A DNA stretch of 64,000 nucleotides from Streptococcus sp. HPH0090 (GTDB lineage: Bacteria > Bacillota > Bacilli > Lactobacillales > Streptococcaceae): contig NZ_KE150464.1 in assembly GCF_000411475.1 (NCBI RefSeq), positions 124,001-188,000 on the forward strand. Direction: 5' to 3'. The notes under the pieces were generated by a model. That model was not told the DNA's origin and made no database searches. It worked only from the letters and a program-made list of their open reading frames with translations. Position 1 is the first letter of the stretch. Each line of letters starts with the position of its first letter. Made by a program: the position numbers and the translations under genes. Below, piece by piece: positions 55,984 to 64,000 of this stretch.

Positions 55984-57489
55984 ATGAACAAACGTGTAAA
56001 AATCGTTGCAACTTTGGGTCCTGCGGTAGAAATCCGTGGTGGTAAAAAATTTGGTGAAGACGGATACTGGGGTGAAAAACTTGACGTTGAAGCTTCAGCA
56101 AAAAACATTGCTAAATTGATTGAAGCAGGAGCTAACACTTTCCGTTTCAACTTCTCACACGGTGACCACCAAGAACAAGGTGAACGTATGGCAACTGTTA
56201 AACTTGCAGAAAAACTTGCAGGTAAAAAAGTTGGTTTCCTTCTTGATACTAAAGGACCAGAAATCCGTACTGAATTGTTCGAAGGTGAAGCTAAAGAGTA
56301 CTCATACAAAACTGGTGAAAAAATCCGTGTTGCAACTAAACAAGGTATCAAATCAACTCGTGAAGTGATTGCATTGAACGTTGCAGGTGCACTTGACATC
56401 TACGATGACGTTGAAGTTGGTCGTCAAGTATTGGTTGACGATGGTAAACTTGGTCTTCGCGTTGTAGAAAAAGACGATGCTACTCGTGAATTCATCGTTG
56501 AAGTTGAAAATGACGGTGTTATCGCTAAACAAAAAGGTGTTAACATCCCTAACACTAAAATTCCTTTCCCAGCTCTTGCTGAACGCGATAACGATGATAT
56601 TCGCTTCGGTCTTGAACAAGGAATCAACTTCATCGCGATCTCATTTGTACGTACTGCAAAAGACGTAAACGAAGTTCGTGCTATCTGTGAAGAAACTGGT
56701 AACGGTCACGTTCAATTGTTCGCTAAAATCGAAAACCAACAAGGTATCGATAACTTGGACGAAATCATTGAAGCTGCTGACGGTATCATGATCGCTCGTG
56801 GTGACATGGGTATCGAAGTACCATTCGAAATGGTTCCAGTTTACCAAAAAATGATCATTACTAAAGTGAATGCTGCTGGTAAAGTTGTTATCACTGCAAC
56901 AAACATGCTTGAAACAATGACTGAAAAACCACGTGCAACTCGTTCAGAAGTATCAGACGTATTCAACGCTGTTATCGACGGAACTGACGCTACTATGCTT
57001 TCAGGTGAATCTGCAAATGGTAAATACCCACTTGAGTCAGTTACAACAATGGCTACAATCGACAAGAACGCTCAAACTCTTCTTAACGAATACGGACGTT
57101 TGAACTCAGATACTTTCGAACGTAACTCTAAGACAGAAGTTATGGCTTCAGCTGTTAAAGACGCTACTAACTCAATGGACATTAAATTGGTTGTAACTCT
57201 TACTAAGACTGGTCACACAGCACGTTTGATCTCTAAATATCGTCCAAATGCTGATATCTTGGCATTGACATTTGACGAATTGACAGAACGTGGATTGATG
57301 TTGAACTGGGGTGTTATCCCAATGTTGACAGAAGCTCCATCATCAACTGATGACATGTTTGAAATTGCAGAACGTAAAGCAGTTGAAGCAGGTCTTGTAC
57401 AATCTGGTGACGATATCGTTATCGTTGCAGGTGTGCCAGTTGGAGAAGCAGTTCGTACTAACACAATGCGTATCCGCACTGTACGTTAA
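55984..57489 (+). CDS. pyk: Pyruvate kinase
   Basis: 501 residues catalysing the last step of glycolysis, phosphoenolpyruvate to pyruvate with ATP formation. Motifs: RFNFSHGDHQEQ (about 50-61), DTKGPEIRTE (about 84-93), the active site MIARGDMGIEVPFEMVPVYQ (about 269-288) and TATNMLETM. The C-terminal regulatory domain is intact, giving an allosteric tetramer. AAAGGAG precedes the ATG. It is probably transcribed with pfkA, and a very strong terminator follows. Confidence 0.98.
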   Translation: MNKRVKIVATLGPAVEIRGGKKFGEDGYWGEKLDVEASAKNIAKLIEAGANTFRFNFSHGDHQEQGERMATVKLAEKLAGKKVGFLLDTKGPEIRTELFEGEAKEYSYKTGEKIRVATKQGIKSTREVIALNVAGALDIYDDVEVGRQVLVDDGKLGLRVVEKDDATREFIVEVENDGVIAKQKGVNIPNTKIPFPALAERDNDDIRFGLEQGINFIAISFVRTAKDVNEVRAICEETGNGHVQLFAKIENQQGIDNLDEIIEAADGIMIARGDMGIEVPFEMVPVYQKMIITKVNAAGKVVITATNMLETMTEKPRATRSEVSDVFNAVIDGTDATMLSGESANGKYPLESVTTMATIDKNAQTLLNEYGRLNSDTFERNSKTEVMASAVKDATNSMDIKLVVTLTKTGHTARLISKYRPNADILALTFDELTERGLMLNWGVIPMLTEAPSSTDDMFEIAERKAVEAGLVQSGDDIVIVAGVPVGEAVRTNTMRIRTVR

Positions 57490-57503
57490 TCAAAAAATAA
57501 AAA

Positions 57504-57546
57504 CCTATCACATCAAGCGTTCGCGCTTGGGTGATAGGCTTTTTTG
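57504..57546 (+). terminator. Terminator of pfkA-pyk
   Basis: CCTATCAC-ATCAAGCG / CGCTTGGG-TGATAGG: a 15-bp stem (G-T pair and one mismatch at most) capped by a TTCG tetraloop, then CTTTTTT. Confidence 0.95.
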
Positions 57547-57566
57547 TTGTGGAATATAAAAGAATT

Positions 57567-57711
57567 AAAAAAAGCTTTCTGGAAAACCAGAAAGCATGAG
57601 AGGCATCTCCATGTGAGAAACCGGTTCACACAATTTCTCAAGGTCCGCTCCTGCGTTAATGACCTCCTTTGCGCAATTGTAGCTCTTGCTACATATCGAC
57701 TCATCGCAGAC
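57567..57711 (-). ncRNA. Unidentified small RNA with own promoter and terminator
   Basis: On the minus strand a consensus promoter (57715-57743) is followed by about 145 nt and a perfect terminator: GCTTTCTGG-TTTT-CCAGAAAGC (57574-57595) and seven T. Inside are further hairpins: GTAGC-AAGA-GCTAC, AGGTC...GACCT enclosing about 15 nt, and GAACC/GGTTTC within GTGTGAACCGGTTTCTCAC. The 5' region GCGATGAG can pair with CTCATGC just before the terminator, closing the whole molecule. There is a Shine-Dalgarno-like AAAGGAGG inside but no credible reading frame behind it. I cannot name the family; 6S RNA is a possibility by its closed-rod shape but the length is short. Confidence 0.75.
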
Positions 57712-57714
57712 TTT

Positions 57715-57743
57715 ATTGTACTATAGGGGCAATACTTTGTCAA
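57715..57743 (-). promoter_or_regulatory. Promoter of the unidentified small RNA
   Basis: Minus strand: TTGACA, 17-nt spacer, TACAAT. It lies between the tRNA-Thr gene and the small RNA, so the RNA is not simply the tail of the tRNA transcript. Confidence 0.88.
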
Positions 57744-57780
57744 GAAAAAAACAGTCCCTAAAAAAGGAACTGATGAATGA

Positions 57781-57853
57781 TGCTAATTGCCGGGATCGAA
57801 CCGGCGACCTCATCCTTACCATGGATGCGCTCTGCCTACTGAGCTAAATCAGC
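57781..57853 (-). tRNA. tRNA-Thr (anticodon GGT)
   Basis: Minus strand, 73 nt including the discriminator base, folds as a full cloverleaf: acceptor GCTGATT / AATTAGC (one G-T pair), D stem GCTC / GAGC, anticodon stem CATCC / GGATG with loop ATGGTAA (anticodon GGT, reads ACC and ACT), and T stem GCCGG / CCGGC with loop TTCGATC. The CCA end is not encoded. Confidence 0.95.
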
Positions 57854-57863
57854 TTACTTTGAA

Positions 57864-57892
57864 AGTATACTATAGATTTATCCTTTTGTCAA
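57864..57892 (-). promoter_or_regulatory. Promoter of tRNA-Thr
   Basis: Minus strand: TTGACA, 17-nt spacer, TATACT, with the tRNA 5' end about 10 bases after the -10. Confidence 0.88.
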
Positions 57893-57918
57893 TATGTTGA
57901 AAAGTATCTTAACTCATT

Positions 57919-57948
57919 GAAAAAAGCCCAAGTAATCCACTTAGGCTT
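57919..57948 (-). terminator. Terminator of plsC
   Basis: Minus strand: AAGCCTAAG / CTTGGGCTT (one G-T pair) with a 7-nt loop and T-run, just upstream of the tRNA promoter. Confidence 0.8.
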
Positions 57949-57960
57949 GTGAAGATTGGA

Positions 57961-58710
57961 TTATTGTAGTTGTTTTCTCTTTTTATCGGGGTCCCAAACA
58001 AAACTTGCTACAAAGGTAAAGAGAATTGTTAGAATTCCGATAACAATTGCGAGAATCAAGGCAGGGATACGGATGAACCACCAGAGTGGATTTGGTTTTT
58101 TGTTATTGTGCCATTGTTTTGTTTCTTCATCTAAACGTTGAAATTCAGATTGGATACGGTCTGCAACCATCTCAATTCCTTCATCATTCATCTTTTTAAT
58201 ATCAGAGATATCAATCGGATTTCCGAAGTTCATATCAATACGTTCACGGCTGACAAGCCCCTTTAGAGTCATAGGACCAGTATAGGTAACAGGCATGATG
58301 CGAACCTTAGTCATCTTTGCAATGAGGGCTACACCACCCTTAACATCATTGGAATGACGACTACCGCTTGGAAACATAATCAGTGAGCGATTGCTTTTTT
58401 TAAGAACATTGATTGGATACTTGATGGCAGAAGAATTTGGATTTTCTCGGTCAATCGGGAAGGCACCACACATGCGAATCCACCAACCAAAGATACGATT
58501 TGAAAAGAGTTCTTTTTTTGCCATAAAGACAAATTGTTTCGGTTTGGTCGCAAAGGCCATGTAGACTGGATCCCACCAAGTACGGTGTGGGGCAACAAGG
58601 ATATAATTTTCATCTAAACTTGGAATTTTTTCAGTATTGTGAAAGTGGGCATTTCCATTGTTCGACCATAAAATCAACATAACTAGCCCACGTAGATAAG
58701 TATAAAACAT
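57961..58710 (-). CDS. plsC: 1-acyl-sn-glycerol-3-phosphate acyltransferase
   Basis: 249 residues of the PlsC/LPLAT family. The catalytic HX4D motif is VAPHRTWWDP (about 38-47), a glycerolphosphate-binding block follows (AFPIDRENPNSSAI), then FPSGSRHSN and VMPVTYTG-like strands. A C-terminal hydrophobic segment (about 218-240) may hold it to the membrane. It adds the second acyl chain in phospholipid synthesis (lysophosphatidic to phosphatidic acid). The frame extends 42 bases upstream, but GAAGGAG lies just before the ATG at 58710, which is chosen. Confidence 0.92.
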   Translation of the reverse strand: MFYTYLRGLVMLILWSNNGNAHFHNTEKIPSLDENYILVAPHRTWWDPVYMAFATKPKQFVFMAKKELFSNRIFGWWIRMCGAFPIDRENPNSSAIKYPINVLKKSNRSLIMFPSGSRHSNDVKGGVALIAKMTKVRIMPVTYTGPMTLKGLVSRERIDMNFGNPIDISDIKKMNDEGIEMVADRIQSEFQRLDEETKQWHNNKKPNPLWWFIRIPALILAIVIGILTILFTFVASFVWDPDKKRKQLQ

Positions 58711-58737
58711 GGTGTCTCCTTCAGTTTTCTTTCTTTT

Positions 58738-58766
58738 ATTATACCTTATCATACTAGGACAGGCAA
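58738..58766 (-). promoter_or_regulatory. Promoter of plsC
   Basis: Minus strand: TTGCCT, 17-nt spacer, TATAAT, about 28 bases before the start codon. Confidence 0.75.
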
Positions 58767-58825
58767 ATGTTTTTTGTTTAGGCGGAATAGTTTTTTATAT
58801 GAAATTAGAAATATTCAAAAAAAAA

Positions 58826-58834
58826 TGATATGAT
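58826..58834 (+). promoter_or_regulatory. Extended -10 of the P-type ATPase gene predicting a leaderless mRNA
   Basis: TGATATGAT ends at 58834. Transcription should start at about 58841, one base before the ATG at 58842. The earlier in-frame ATG at 58830 lies within the -10 itself. Confidence 0.65.
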
Positions 58835-58841
58835 AGAATTT

Positions 58842-61178
58842 ATGGATAAAAATAAAATGTTGGGATTAAGCCAATCAGAAGTTAAAGATCGTCAGAAACA
58901 GGGACAGGTCAATGATTTCAAAGCTTCAGCTAGTACGAGTACCTGGCAGATTGTAAAGCGAAATGTCTTTACTTTATTCAATGCATTAAACTTTGCCATC
59001 GCCTTAGCACTCGCTTTTGTTCAAGCATGGAGCAACTTGGTCTTCTTTGCGGTTATCTGTTTTAATGCTTTTTCAGGAATTGTAACTGAATTACGTGCCA
59101 AGCATATGGTTGATAAACTCAATCTCTTGAATAAAGAAAAGATTACGACTATTCGTGATGGACAGGAGATTGCTTTAGACCCAGAAGAGCTTGTTTTGGA
59201 TGATGTGATTCGCTTGTCTGCAGGGGATCAGATTCCAAGCGATGCAGTTGTATTAGAAGGCTTTGCTGAAGTCAATGAGGCCATGTTAACAGGTGAGAGT
59301 GACTTGGTTCAAAAAGAAGTAGAAGACTTGATGCTGTCAGGAAGCTTTCTTGCAAGTGGGTCTGTCTTAGCACAGGTTCATCATGTTGGAGCAGACAACT
59401 ATGCTGCTAAACTCATGCTTGAAGCTAAGACCGTTAAACCAATCAATTCCCGTATCATGAAATCACTTGATCAACTTGCAGGCTTTACCGGGAAAATCAT
59501 CATTCCATTTGGAATTGCCCTCTTGCTTGAAGCTTTGGTCTTAAAAGGTTTACCCCTTAAATCTTCTGTAGTGAATTCCTCTACAGCTCTTTTGGGGATG
59601 TTGCCTAAGGGAATCGCACTTTTGACCATTACCTCTCTTTTAACTGCTGTTATCAAGCTAGGTTTGAAGAAGGTCTTGGTGCAGGAGATGTATTCTGTTG
59701 AAACCCTTGCACGCGTGGATATGCTTTGTTTGGATAAAACAGGTACCATCACTCAAGGAAAGATGCAGGTTGAGACTGTTCTTCCTTTGACCCAGGCTTA
59801 TGACAAGGATGCTATTGCAAAAATACTAACCAGCTATATGGCACACAGTGAGGATAAAAATCCAACTGCTCAAGCTATTCGAAAGCGTTTTGCGGGAGAG
59901 GTAGTCTATCCGATGATTTCTAGTCTTCCATTTTCAAGTGATCGAAAATGGGGAGCCATGGAATTGGAAGATCTTGGAACTGTTTTTCTAGGCGCACCAG
60001 AGATGTTGTTGGATGCTGAAGTTCCTGAAGCTAGGGAAGCTCTTGAACGAGGGTCTCGTGTCTTAGTTCTGGCTCTCAGTCAAGAAAAACTTGACCACCA
60101 CAAACCGCAGAAACCATCGGATATGCAAGCCTTGGCTCTGCTTGAGATTCTAGATCCTATCCGAGAAGGGGCAGCTGAAACTCTAGACTATCTTCGTTCT
60201 CAGGAAGTAGGGCTGAAAATTATTTCTGGTGATAATCCGGTTACTGTTTCAAGTATTGCCCAAAAAGCAGGTTTTGCAGATTATCATAGCTATGTAGATT
60301 GTTCAAAAATCACGGATGAGGAATTGATTGCTATGGCTGAGGAAACAGCGATTTTTGGACGTGTCTCTCCTCATCAAAAGAAACTGATTATCCAAACTCT
60401 GAAAAAAGCAGGTCATACCACTGCCATGACAGGAGATGGTGTCAATGATATTCTTGCTCTCCGCGAGGCAGATTGTTCCATCGTGATGGCTGAAGGAGAT
60501 CCAGCGACCCGTCAGATTGCAAATCTGGTTCTCTTGAACTCAGACTTTAATGATGTACCTGAGATTCTCTTTGAAGGTCGTCGTGTGGTTAATAATATTG
60601 CCCACATTGCTCCAATTTTCTTGATTAAGACTATCTATTCCTTCTTGTTAGCAATCATCTGTATTGCAAGTGCATTGTTGGGTCGTACTGAATGGATTTT
60701 GATTTTCCCATTTATTCCGATTCAGATTACCATGATTGACCAGTTTGTGGAAGGTTTCCCGCCGTTCGTATTGACCTTTGAACGAAATATTAAACCAGTA
60801 GAACAAAACTTCCTCAGAAAGTCCATGCTTCGTGCACTACCAAGTGCCTTGATGGTAGTCTTTAGCGTTCTATTTATTAAAATTTTTGGAACAAGTCAAG
60901 GTTGGTCGGCCATTGAAATTTCAACACTTCTATATTATCTACTGGCATCGATTGGTTTCATGTCTGTAGTTAGAGCTTGTTTGCCATTTAGTCTGTGGCG
61001 TGTGCTCTTGATTATTTGGTCAGTTGGTGGCTTCCTTGGAACAGCTCTATTCCCAAGAATCCAAAAACTACTTGAAATTTCAACACTTACAGGTCAAACA
61101 CTACCTGTCTATGGCATTATGATGCTCGTCTTTATTGTGATTTTCATCCTGACAAGTCGTTATCAAGTTAAAAGATAA
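58842..61178 (+). CDS. P-type cation-transporting ATPase (HAD-IC family)
   Basis: 778 residues. Order of features: two N-terminal membrane segments, actuator loop with MLTGESD (about 150), segments 3-4 with GMLPKGIALL, the phosphorylation site DKTGTITQG (Asp near 302), a nucleotide domain with the usual KxE/D region, MTGDGVNDILALREADCSIV (about 530-550), and six C-terminal membrane segments. The fold resembles CtpE-type pumps, which handle calcium or other divalent cations; the ion cannot be fixed by reading. No heavy-metal-binding CxxC or CPC motif is seen. Divergent from plsC. Confidence 0.9.
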   Translation: MDKNKMLGLSQSEVKDRQKQGQVNDFKASASTSTWQIVKRNVFTLFNALNFAIALALAFVQAWSNLVFFAVICFNAFSGIVTELRAKHMVDKLNLLNKEKITTIRDGQEIALDPEELVLDDVIRLSAGDQIPSDAVVLEGFAEVNEAMLTGESDLVQKEVEDLMLSGSFLASGSVLAQVHHVGADNYAAKLMLEAKTVKPINSRIMKSLDQLAGFTGKIIIPFGIALLLEALVLKGLPLKSSVVNSSTALLGMLPKGIALLTITSLLTAVIKLGLKKVLVQEMYSVETLARVDMLCLDKTGTITQGKMQVETVLPLTQAYDKDAIAKILTSYMAHSEDKNPTAQAIRKRFAGEVVYPMISSLPFSSDRKWGAMELEDLGTVFLGAPEMLLDAEVPEAREALERGSRVLVLALSQEKLDHHKPQKPSDMQALALLEILDPIREGAAETLDYLRSQEVGLKIISGDNPVTVSSIAQKAGFADYHSYVDCSKITDEELIAMAEETAIFGRVSPHQKKLIIQTLKKAGHTTAMTGDGVNDILALREADCSIVMAEGDPATRQIANLVLLNSDFNDVPEILFEGRRVVNNIAHIAPIFLIKTIYSFLLAIICIASALLGRTEWILIFPFIPIQITMIDQFVEGFPPFVLTFERNIKPVEQNFLRKSMLRALPSALMVVFSVLFIKIFGTSQGWSAIEISTLLYYLLASIGFMSVVRACLPFSLWRVLLIIWSVGGFLGTALFPRIQKLLEISTLTGQTLPVYGIMMLVFIVIFILTSRYQVKR

Positions 61179-61180
61179 AG

Positions 61181-61212
61181 AAAGGCTGCAATCTTAGATT
61201 GCGGTCTTTTTT
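61181..61212 (+). terminator. Terminator of the P-type ATPase gene
   Basis: AAAGGCTGCAATC / GATTGCGGTCTTT with a 3-nt loop, then TTT. Confidence 0.85.
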
Positions 61213-61279
61213 AGGTGCGGGATTGCTAGCTAAAATATGGTATAATAAAGGGAAATAGACTTTTGGAAAGTGAGAGAAG

Positions 61280-61957
61280 ATGATTTCAAAGAGATTAGAA
61301 ACGGTAGCTTCTTTTGTTCCGCAAGGAGCCGTTTTACTGGACGTTGGAAGCGACCATGCTTATCTACCAATTGAATTAGTTGAAAAGGGTCACATCGAAC
61401 GTGCGATTGCAGGAGAGGTAGTGGTAGGTCCCTATCAATCTGCGGTCAAAAATGTTGAGAGTCATGGATTAGCTGATAAAATCCAAGTTCGTTTAGCTAA
61501 TGGTTTAGCAGCATTTGAAGAAAGTGATCAAGTATCTGTTATCACTATTGCCGGAATGGGTGGTCGCTTGATTGCTACGATATTAGAAGAAGGATTGGAC
61601 AAACTAGCTAATGTTGAGCGACTGATCCTTCAACCCAATAATCGAGAAGATGACTTGCGTACTTGGTTACAAGAGCACGGTTTTCAAATCGTAGCAGAAA
61701 GCATTCTAGAAGAAGCTGGGAAGTTTTACGAGATTATAGAAGTGGAAGCTGGGGAAATGAATTTATCAGCTACTGATACCCGCTTTGGCCCCTTTTTGTC
61801 CAAAGAAGTCAGTCCAGTCTTCATCCAAAAATGGCAAAAAGAAGCTGCTAAGTTAGAGTTTGCCCTCAATCAAATTCCAGAAAAAAACCGAGAAGAACGT
61901 CAGGTTCTTGCAGATAAAATTCAAGCCATTAAGGAGGTGCTCCATGAAAGCAAGTGA
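61280..61957 (+). CDS. trmK: tRNA (adenine(22)-N1)-methyltransferase
   Basis: 225 residues of a Rossmann SAM methyltransferase of the TrmK/DUF633 type: [16 protein letters not shown] (motif I, 19-34), [32 protein letters not shown] (about 88-105), [17 protein letters not shown], and a C-terminal coiled-coil helix pair. It makes m1A22 in tRNA. AAAGTGAGAG precedes the ATG, with a TATAAT at about 61240. Its end overlaps the next gene by 14 bases. Confidence 0.93.
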   Translation: MISKRLETVASFVPQGAVLLDVGSDHAYLPIELVEKGHIERAIAGEVVVGPYQSAVKNVESHGLADKIQVRLANGLAAFEESDQVSVITIAGMGGRLIATILEEGLDKLANVERLILQPNNREDDLRTWLQEHGFQIVAESILEEAGKFYEIIEVEAGEMNLSATDTRFGPFLSKEVSPVFIQKWQKEAAKLEFALNQIPEKNREERQVLADKIQAIKEVLHESK

Positions 61958-62741
61958 AGTGATTAAGCGTTATGAAGCTTATTGTCCTCAAGAATTTTCT
62001 ATGGAAGGTGATAGTCGTGGTCTGCAAATTGGTACCCTAGATAAGGAAATCAAAAAAGTCATGGTTGCGCTTGATATCCGAGAAGAGACAGTTGCAGAAG
62101 CTATTGAAAAGGGTGTTGATTTAATTATCGTCAAGCACGCGCCCATCTTTCGTCCCATAAAGGACTTGGTAGCTAGTCGACCTCAAAATCAGATTTATAT
62201 TGATCTCATCAAGAACGATATTGCTGTCTATGTCAGTCATACTAATATAGATATTGTTGAAAATGGTCTTAATGATTGGTTATGCCAACTATTGGGTATT
62301 GAGGATACAACTTATCTGCAGGAAACAGGTCCCGAACGTGGGATTGGCCGTATTGGAACTATTAGACCTCAAACATTTAAGGAATTTGCTGACCATGTTA
62401 AGGAAGTCTTTGGTCTAGATAGCCTCCGTATGGTGTATTATGATGAGAGTGATTTGCAAAAAACAATTTCAAGAGTGGCTATCTGTGGTGGAAGTGGTCA
62501 ATCATTCTATCCTGATGCTTTGGCTAAAGGAGCGGATGTTTACATTACTGGTGACATCTATTACCACACTGCCCAAGATATGTTGTCAGACGGCTTATTG
62601 GCTTTGGATCCAGGCCACTATATCGAAGTTCTCTTTATTGAAAAAATTGAATCGCTCTTGAACGAATGGAAGAAAGAGAATGCTTGGTCTCTTGAAGTTA
62701 TCGCAAGTCAAGCTTCTACCAATCCATTCCATCATATCTAG
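61944..62741 (+). CDS. Nif3-like dinuclear metal centre hexameric protein
   Basis: 265 residues of the Nif3/YqfO family: DSRGLQIG near the N-terminus, KHAPIFRP (metal ligand His, about 66-73), [10 protein letters not shown] (about 104-113), [20 protein letters not shown] and DPGHYIEV with late ligands. The role is not settled (possibly in tRNA or metal-related chemistry; often next to trmK). The start is the ATG at 61944, set by AAGGAGG seven bases before it; the frame itself is open further upstream inside trmK. Confidence 0.92.
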   Translation: MKASEVIKRYEAYCPQEFSMEGDSRGLQIGTLDKEIKKVMVALDIREETVAEAIEKGVDLIIVKHAPIFRPIKDLVASRPQNQIYIDLIKNDIAVYVSHTNIDIVENGLNDWLCQLLGIEDTTYLQETGPERGIGRIGTIRPQTFKEFADHVKEVFGLDSLRMVYYDESDLQKTISRVAICGGSGQSFYPDALAKGADVYITGDIYYHTAQDMLSDGLLALDPGHYIEVLFIEKIESLLNEWKKENAWSLEVIASQASTNPFHHI

Positions 62742-62757
62742 TTAGAAGGTAAGGACA

Positions 62758-63858
62758 ATGAAAAAAGTTGCCATTGTAGGAGCAGGGATTGTAGGGGCAA
62801 CGGCCACCTACTACCTCTCTAAAGAAGCAGATATCGAAGTAACTGTCTTTGATCATGGATACGGCCAAGCGACCAAGGCAGCTGCAGGAATCATCAGTCC
62901 TTGGTTCTCTAAACGACGCAATAAAGCCTGGTATAAGATGGCGCGCTTGGGAGCGGATTTTTATGTAGATTTATTGGCTGATTTAGAAAAATCGGGTCAA
63001 AAGGTTGATTTCTACCAGCGTTCTGGCATCTTTCTTCTTAAAAAAGATGACTCCAAGCTCGAGGAACTCTATGACTTAGCCTTGCAACGTAGAGATGAAT
63101 CTCCCTTAATTGGCGAATTAGCCATTTTGGACCAAGCTGCTGCAAGCAGCCTATTCCCTGGTCTAGAGGGATTTGAGAGATTGCTCTATGCTTCTGGAGG
63201 AGCTCGAGTAGATGGGCAACTCCTAGTGAGTCGTTTACTGGATGCCAGTCAGGTTAAGGTGGTAAAGAAAGAGGTTAGTCTAACTCCTTTATTATCAGGC
63301 TATCAGATAGACAATCAAATGTTTGACCAAGTTATCTTATCCACGGGAGCTTGGCTTGGACATATTTTGGAGCCTTTAGGCTATGAGGTGGATGTTCGTC
63401 CTCAAAAAGGTCAACTTAGAGATTATCAAGTGCCACAAGATATGGGAACCTACCCTGTGGTTATGCCTGAAGGAGAGTGGGATTTGATACCATTTCCAGG
63501 CGGTAAATTATCTTTAGGGGCTACTCATGAAAATGACATGGGCTTTGACTTGACAGTGGATGAAACCTTGCTCGATCAAATGGCTGAGACAGCGAGTCCA
63601 TTTTACCCAGCCCTAGCTGAGGCGATTTCATCTGGAGAACGTGTGGGTATTCGTGCTTATACAAGTGACTTCTCTCCATTCTTTGGTCAAGTACCAGCCT
63701 TGTCAGGAGTTTATACAGCAAGCGGACTAGGATCTTCAGGGTTAACAACTGGTCCCATTATCGGTTATCACCTAGCTCAAATGCTTCAAGGAAGAAGTGG
63801 AGTATTGGATCCAGCAGATTATCCAACTGAGAGATATATTAAAGAGAAACAATCGTAA
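62758..63858 (+). CDS. FAD-dependent amine/amino-acid oxidoreductase (DAO family)
   Basis: 366 residues. The N-terminal FAD-binding motif is VAIVGAGIVGATATYYLS (4-21), followed by VTVFDHG (the ribose-binding end of strand 2) and TKAAAGIISPW. The C-terminal part has GVYTASGLGSSGLTTGP as the second flavin contact. Family members oxidise glycine, sarcosine or D-amino acids; the substrate is unknown. It lies 16 bases after the Nif3-like gene with AAGGTAAGGA before the ATG, as third gene of the trmK operon. Confidence 0.88.
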   Translation: MKKVAIVGAGIVGATATYYLSKEADIEVTVFDHGYGQATKAAAGIISPWFSKRRNKAWYKMARLGADFYVDLLADLEKSGQKVDFYQRSGIFLLKKDDSKLEELYDLALQRRDESPLIGELAILDQAAASSLFPGLEGFERLLYASGGARVDGQLLVSRLLDASQVKVVKKEVSLTPLLSGYQIDNQMFDQVILSTGAWLGHILEPLGYEVDVRPQKGQLRDYQVPQDMGTYPVVMPEGEWDLIPFPGGKLSLGATHENDMGFDLTVDETLLDQMAETASPFYPALAEAISSGERVGIRAYTSDFSPFFGQVPALSGVYTASGLGSSGLTTGPIIGYHLAQMLQGRSGVLDPADYPTERYIKEKQS

Positions 63859-63958
63859 ATCTTTTACTTAGTTTTTACGGTAGTCTTAGGAAAGTAAATG
63901 ACTTTCCCTATCAAAAATGGTAAAATGAAAAAAATAATCCAAGAATTGAGGAAATAAA

Positions 63959-64000
63959 ATGCAAGAAAAAATTCTGGTAACAGGTGGAGCAGGTTTTATC
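63959..64000 (+). CDS. galE: UDP-glucose 4-epimerase, first 14 codons (3' end outside window)
   Basis: The ATG at 63959 follows TTGAGGAAAT and opens a frame reading MQEKILVTGGAGFI up to the right edge. The G-G-A-G-F-I dinucleotide fold matches NAD-dependent sugar epimerases, and the exact start MQEKILVTGG is that of streptococcal GalE as I remember it. Only this fragment is visible, so RmlB-like epimerases remain possible. Confidence 0.7.
   Translation, partial: MQEKILVTGGAGFI

Noticed and set aside
58830-58841. ATG at 58830 as start of the P-type ATPase
   Set aside because: It is inside the extended -10 hexamer region, upstream of the predicted transcription start.
61860-61943. Longer N-terminus for the Nif3-like protein
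   Set aside because: It runs inside trmK in another frame; a perfect AAGGAGG sets the start at 61944.
63889-63907. Terminator after the DAO-family gene (GGAAAGT / ACTTTCC)
   Set aside because: The stem is short and is followed by CTATCAAAAATGG rather than a T-run; it may be nothing or a weak pause.

Overview
The window is a stretch of a low-GC Firmicutes chromosome, almost certainly a mitis-group Streptococcus (S. mitis / S. oralis / S. infantis type, close to S. pneumoniae). The protein sequences of ThrS, ClpE, GyrB, EzrA, PgdA, IF3, BgaA, PfkA, Pyk and the start of GalE look pneumococcal. So do the gene neighbourhoods rodA - DJ-1 - HAD - gyrB - ezrA, infC - rpmI - rplT and dnaE - pfkA - pyk. 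Extended -10 promoters (TGNTATAAT), an S_MK-box in front of metK, an L20 leader, CtsR and CcpA sites all fit the genus. No rRNA, prophage, insertion sequence or CRISPR array was seen.

Layout. 1-9 kb: the end of a sensor kinase gene, a DUF389 membrane protein, thrS under a T-box, rpsO, then an intergenic region full of hairpins with a duplicated ~84-nt unit, then a ferric-siderophore ABC transporter operon ending in an IroE-like esterase. 9.2-10.6 kb: a DEAD-box helicase. 10.8-14.6 kb: an accessory island that looks like the debris of a type VII secretion LXG toxin/immunity locus. It holds a TipC-like immunity protein, a broken DUF4176 gene, a headless glycine-zipper toxin domain and three 4-TM proteins. 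14.7-25.6 kb: housekeeping genes (guaA, a GntR regulator, metK with S_MK riboswitch, GNAT, DUF1827, NUDIX, clpE with CtsR box, DUF1797, an amino-acid ABC transporter, folD). 25.9-33.0 kb: bgaA, a 2377-residue cell-wall-anchored beta-galactosidase. 33.1-46.8 kb: an unknown protein, nnrD, dinG, rodA, a DJ-1 protein, a HAD protein, gyrB, ezrA, pgdA and infC-rpmI-rplT. 46.9-51.1 kb: an accessory Hsp70 (HscC-like) plus membrane J-protein operon. 51.2-64 kb: gloA, dnaE, pfkA, pyk, a convincing unnamed small RNA, tRNA-Thr(GGT), plsC, a P-type ATPase, trmK, a Nif3-like gene, an oxidoreductase and the first bases of galE.

How genes work together. The transporter and esterase (5.6-9.1 kb) form a complete import-and-unload path for a foreign tri-ester siderophore. 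BgaA trims host glycans and its expression appears tied to catabolite control. RodA, EzrA and PgdA serve cell-wall growth and protection. PfkA and Pyk are two steps of glycolysis side by side. IF3, L35 and L20 form the classic autoregulated translation operon. The Hsp70/J pair is a dedicated chaperone system separate from DnaK/DnaJ.

Most worth a second look: the degraded LXG island, the HscC-like/J-protein pair with an HPE motif in place of HPD, the small RNA at 57.57-57.71 kb, the duplicated two-hairpin unit at 5.1-5.46 kb, and four genes whose promoters place transcription start at the start codon (leaderless mRNAs). All assignments were made by reading the sequence; no search was run.
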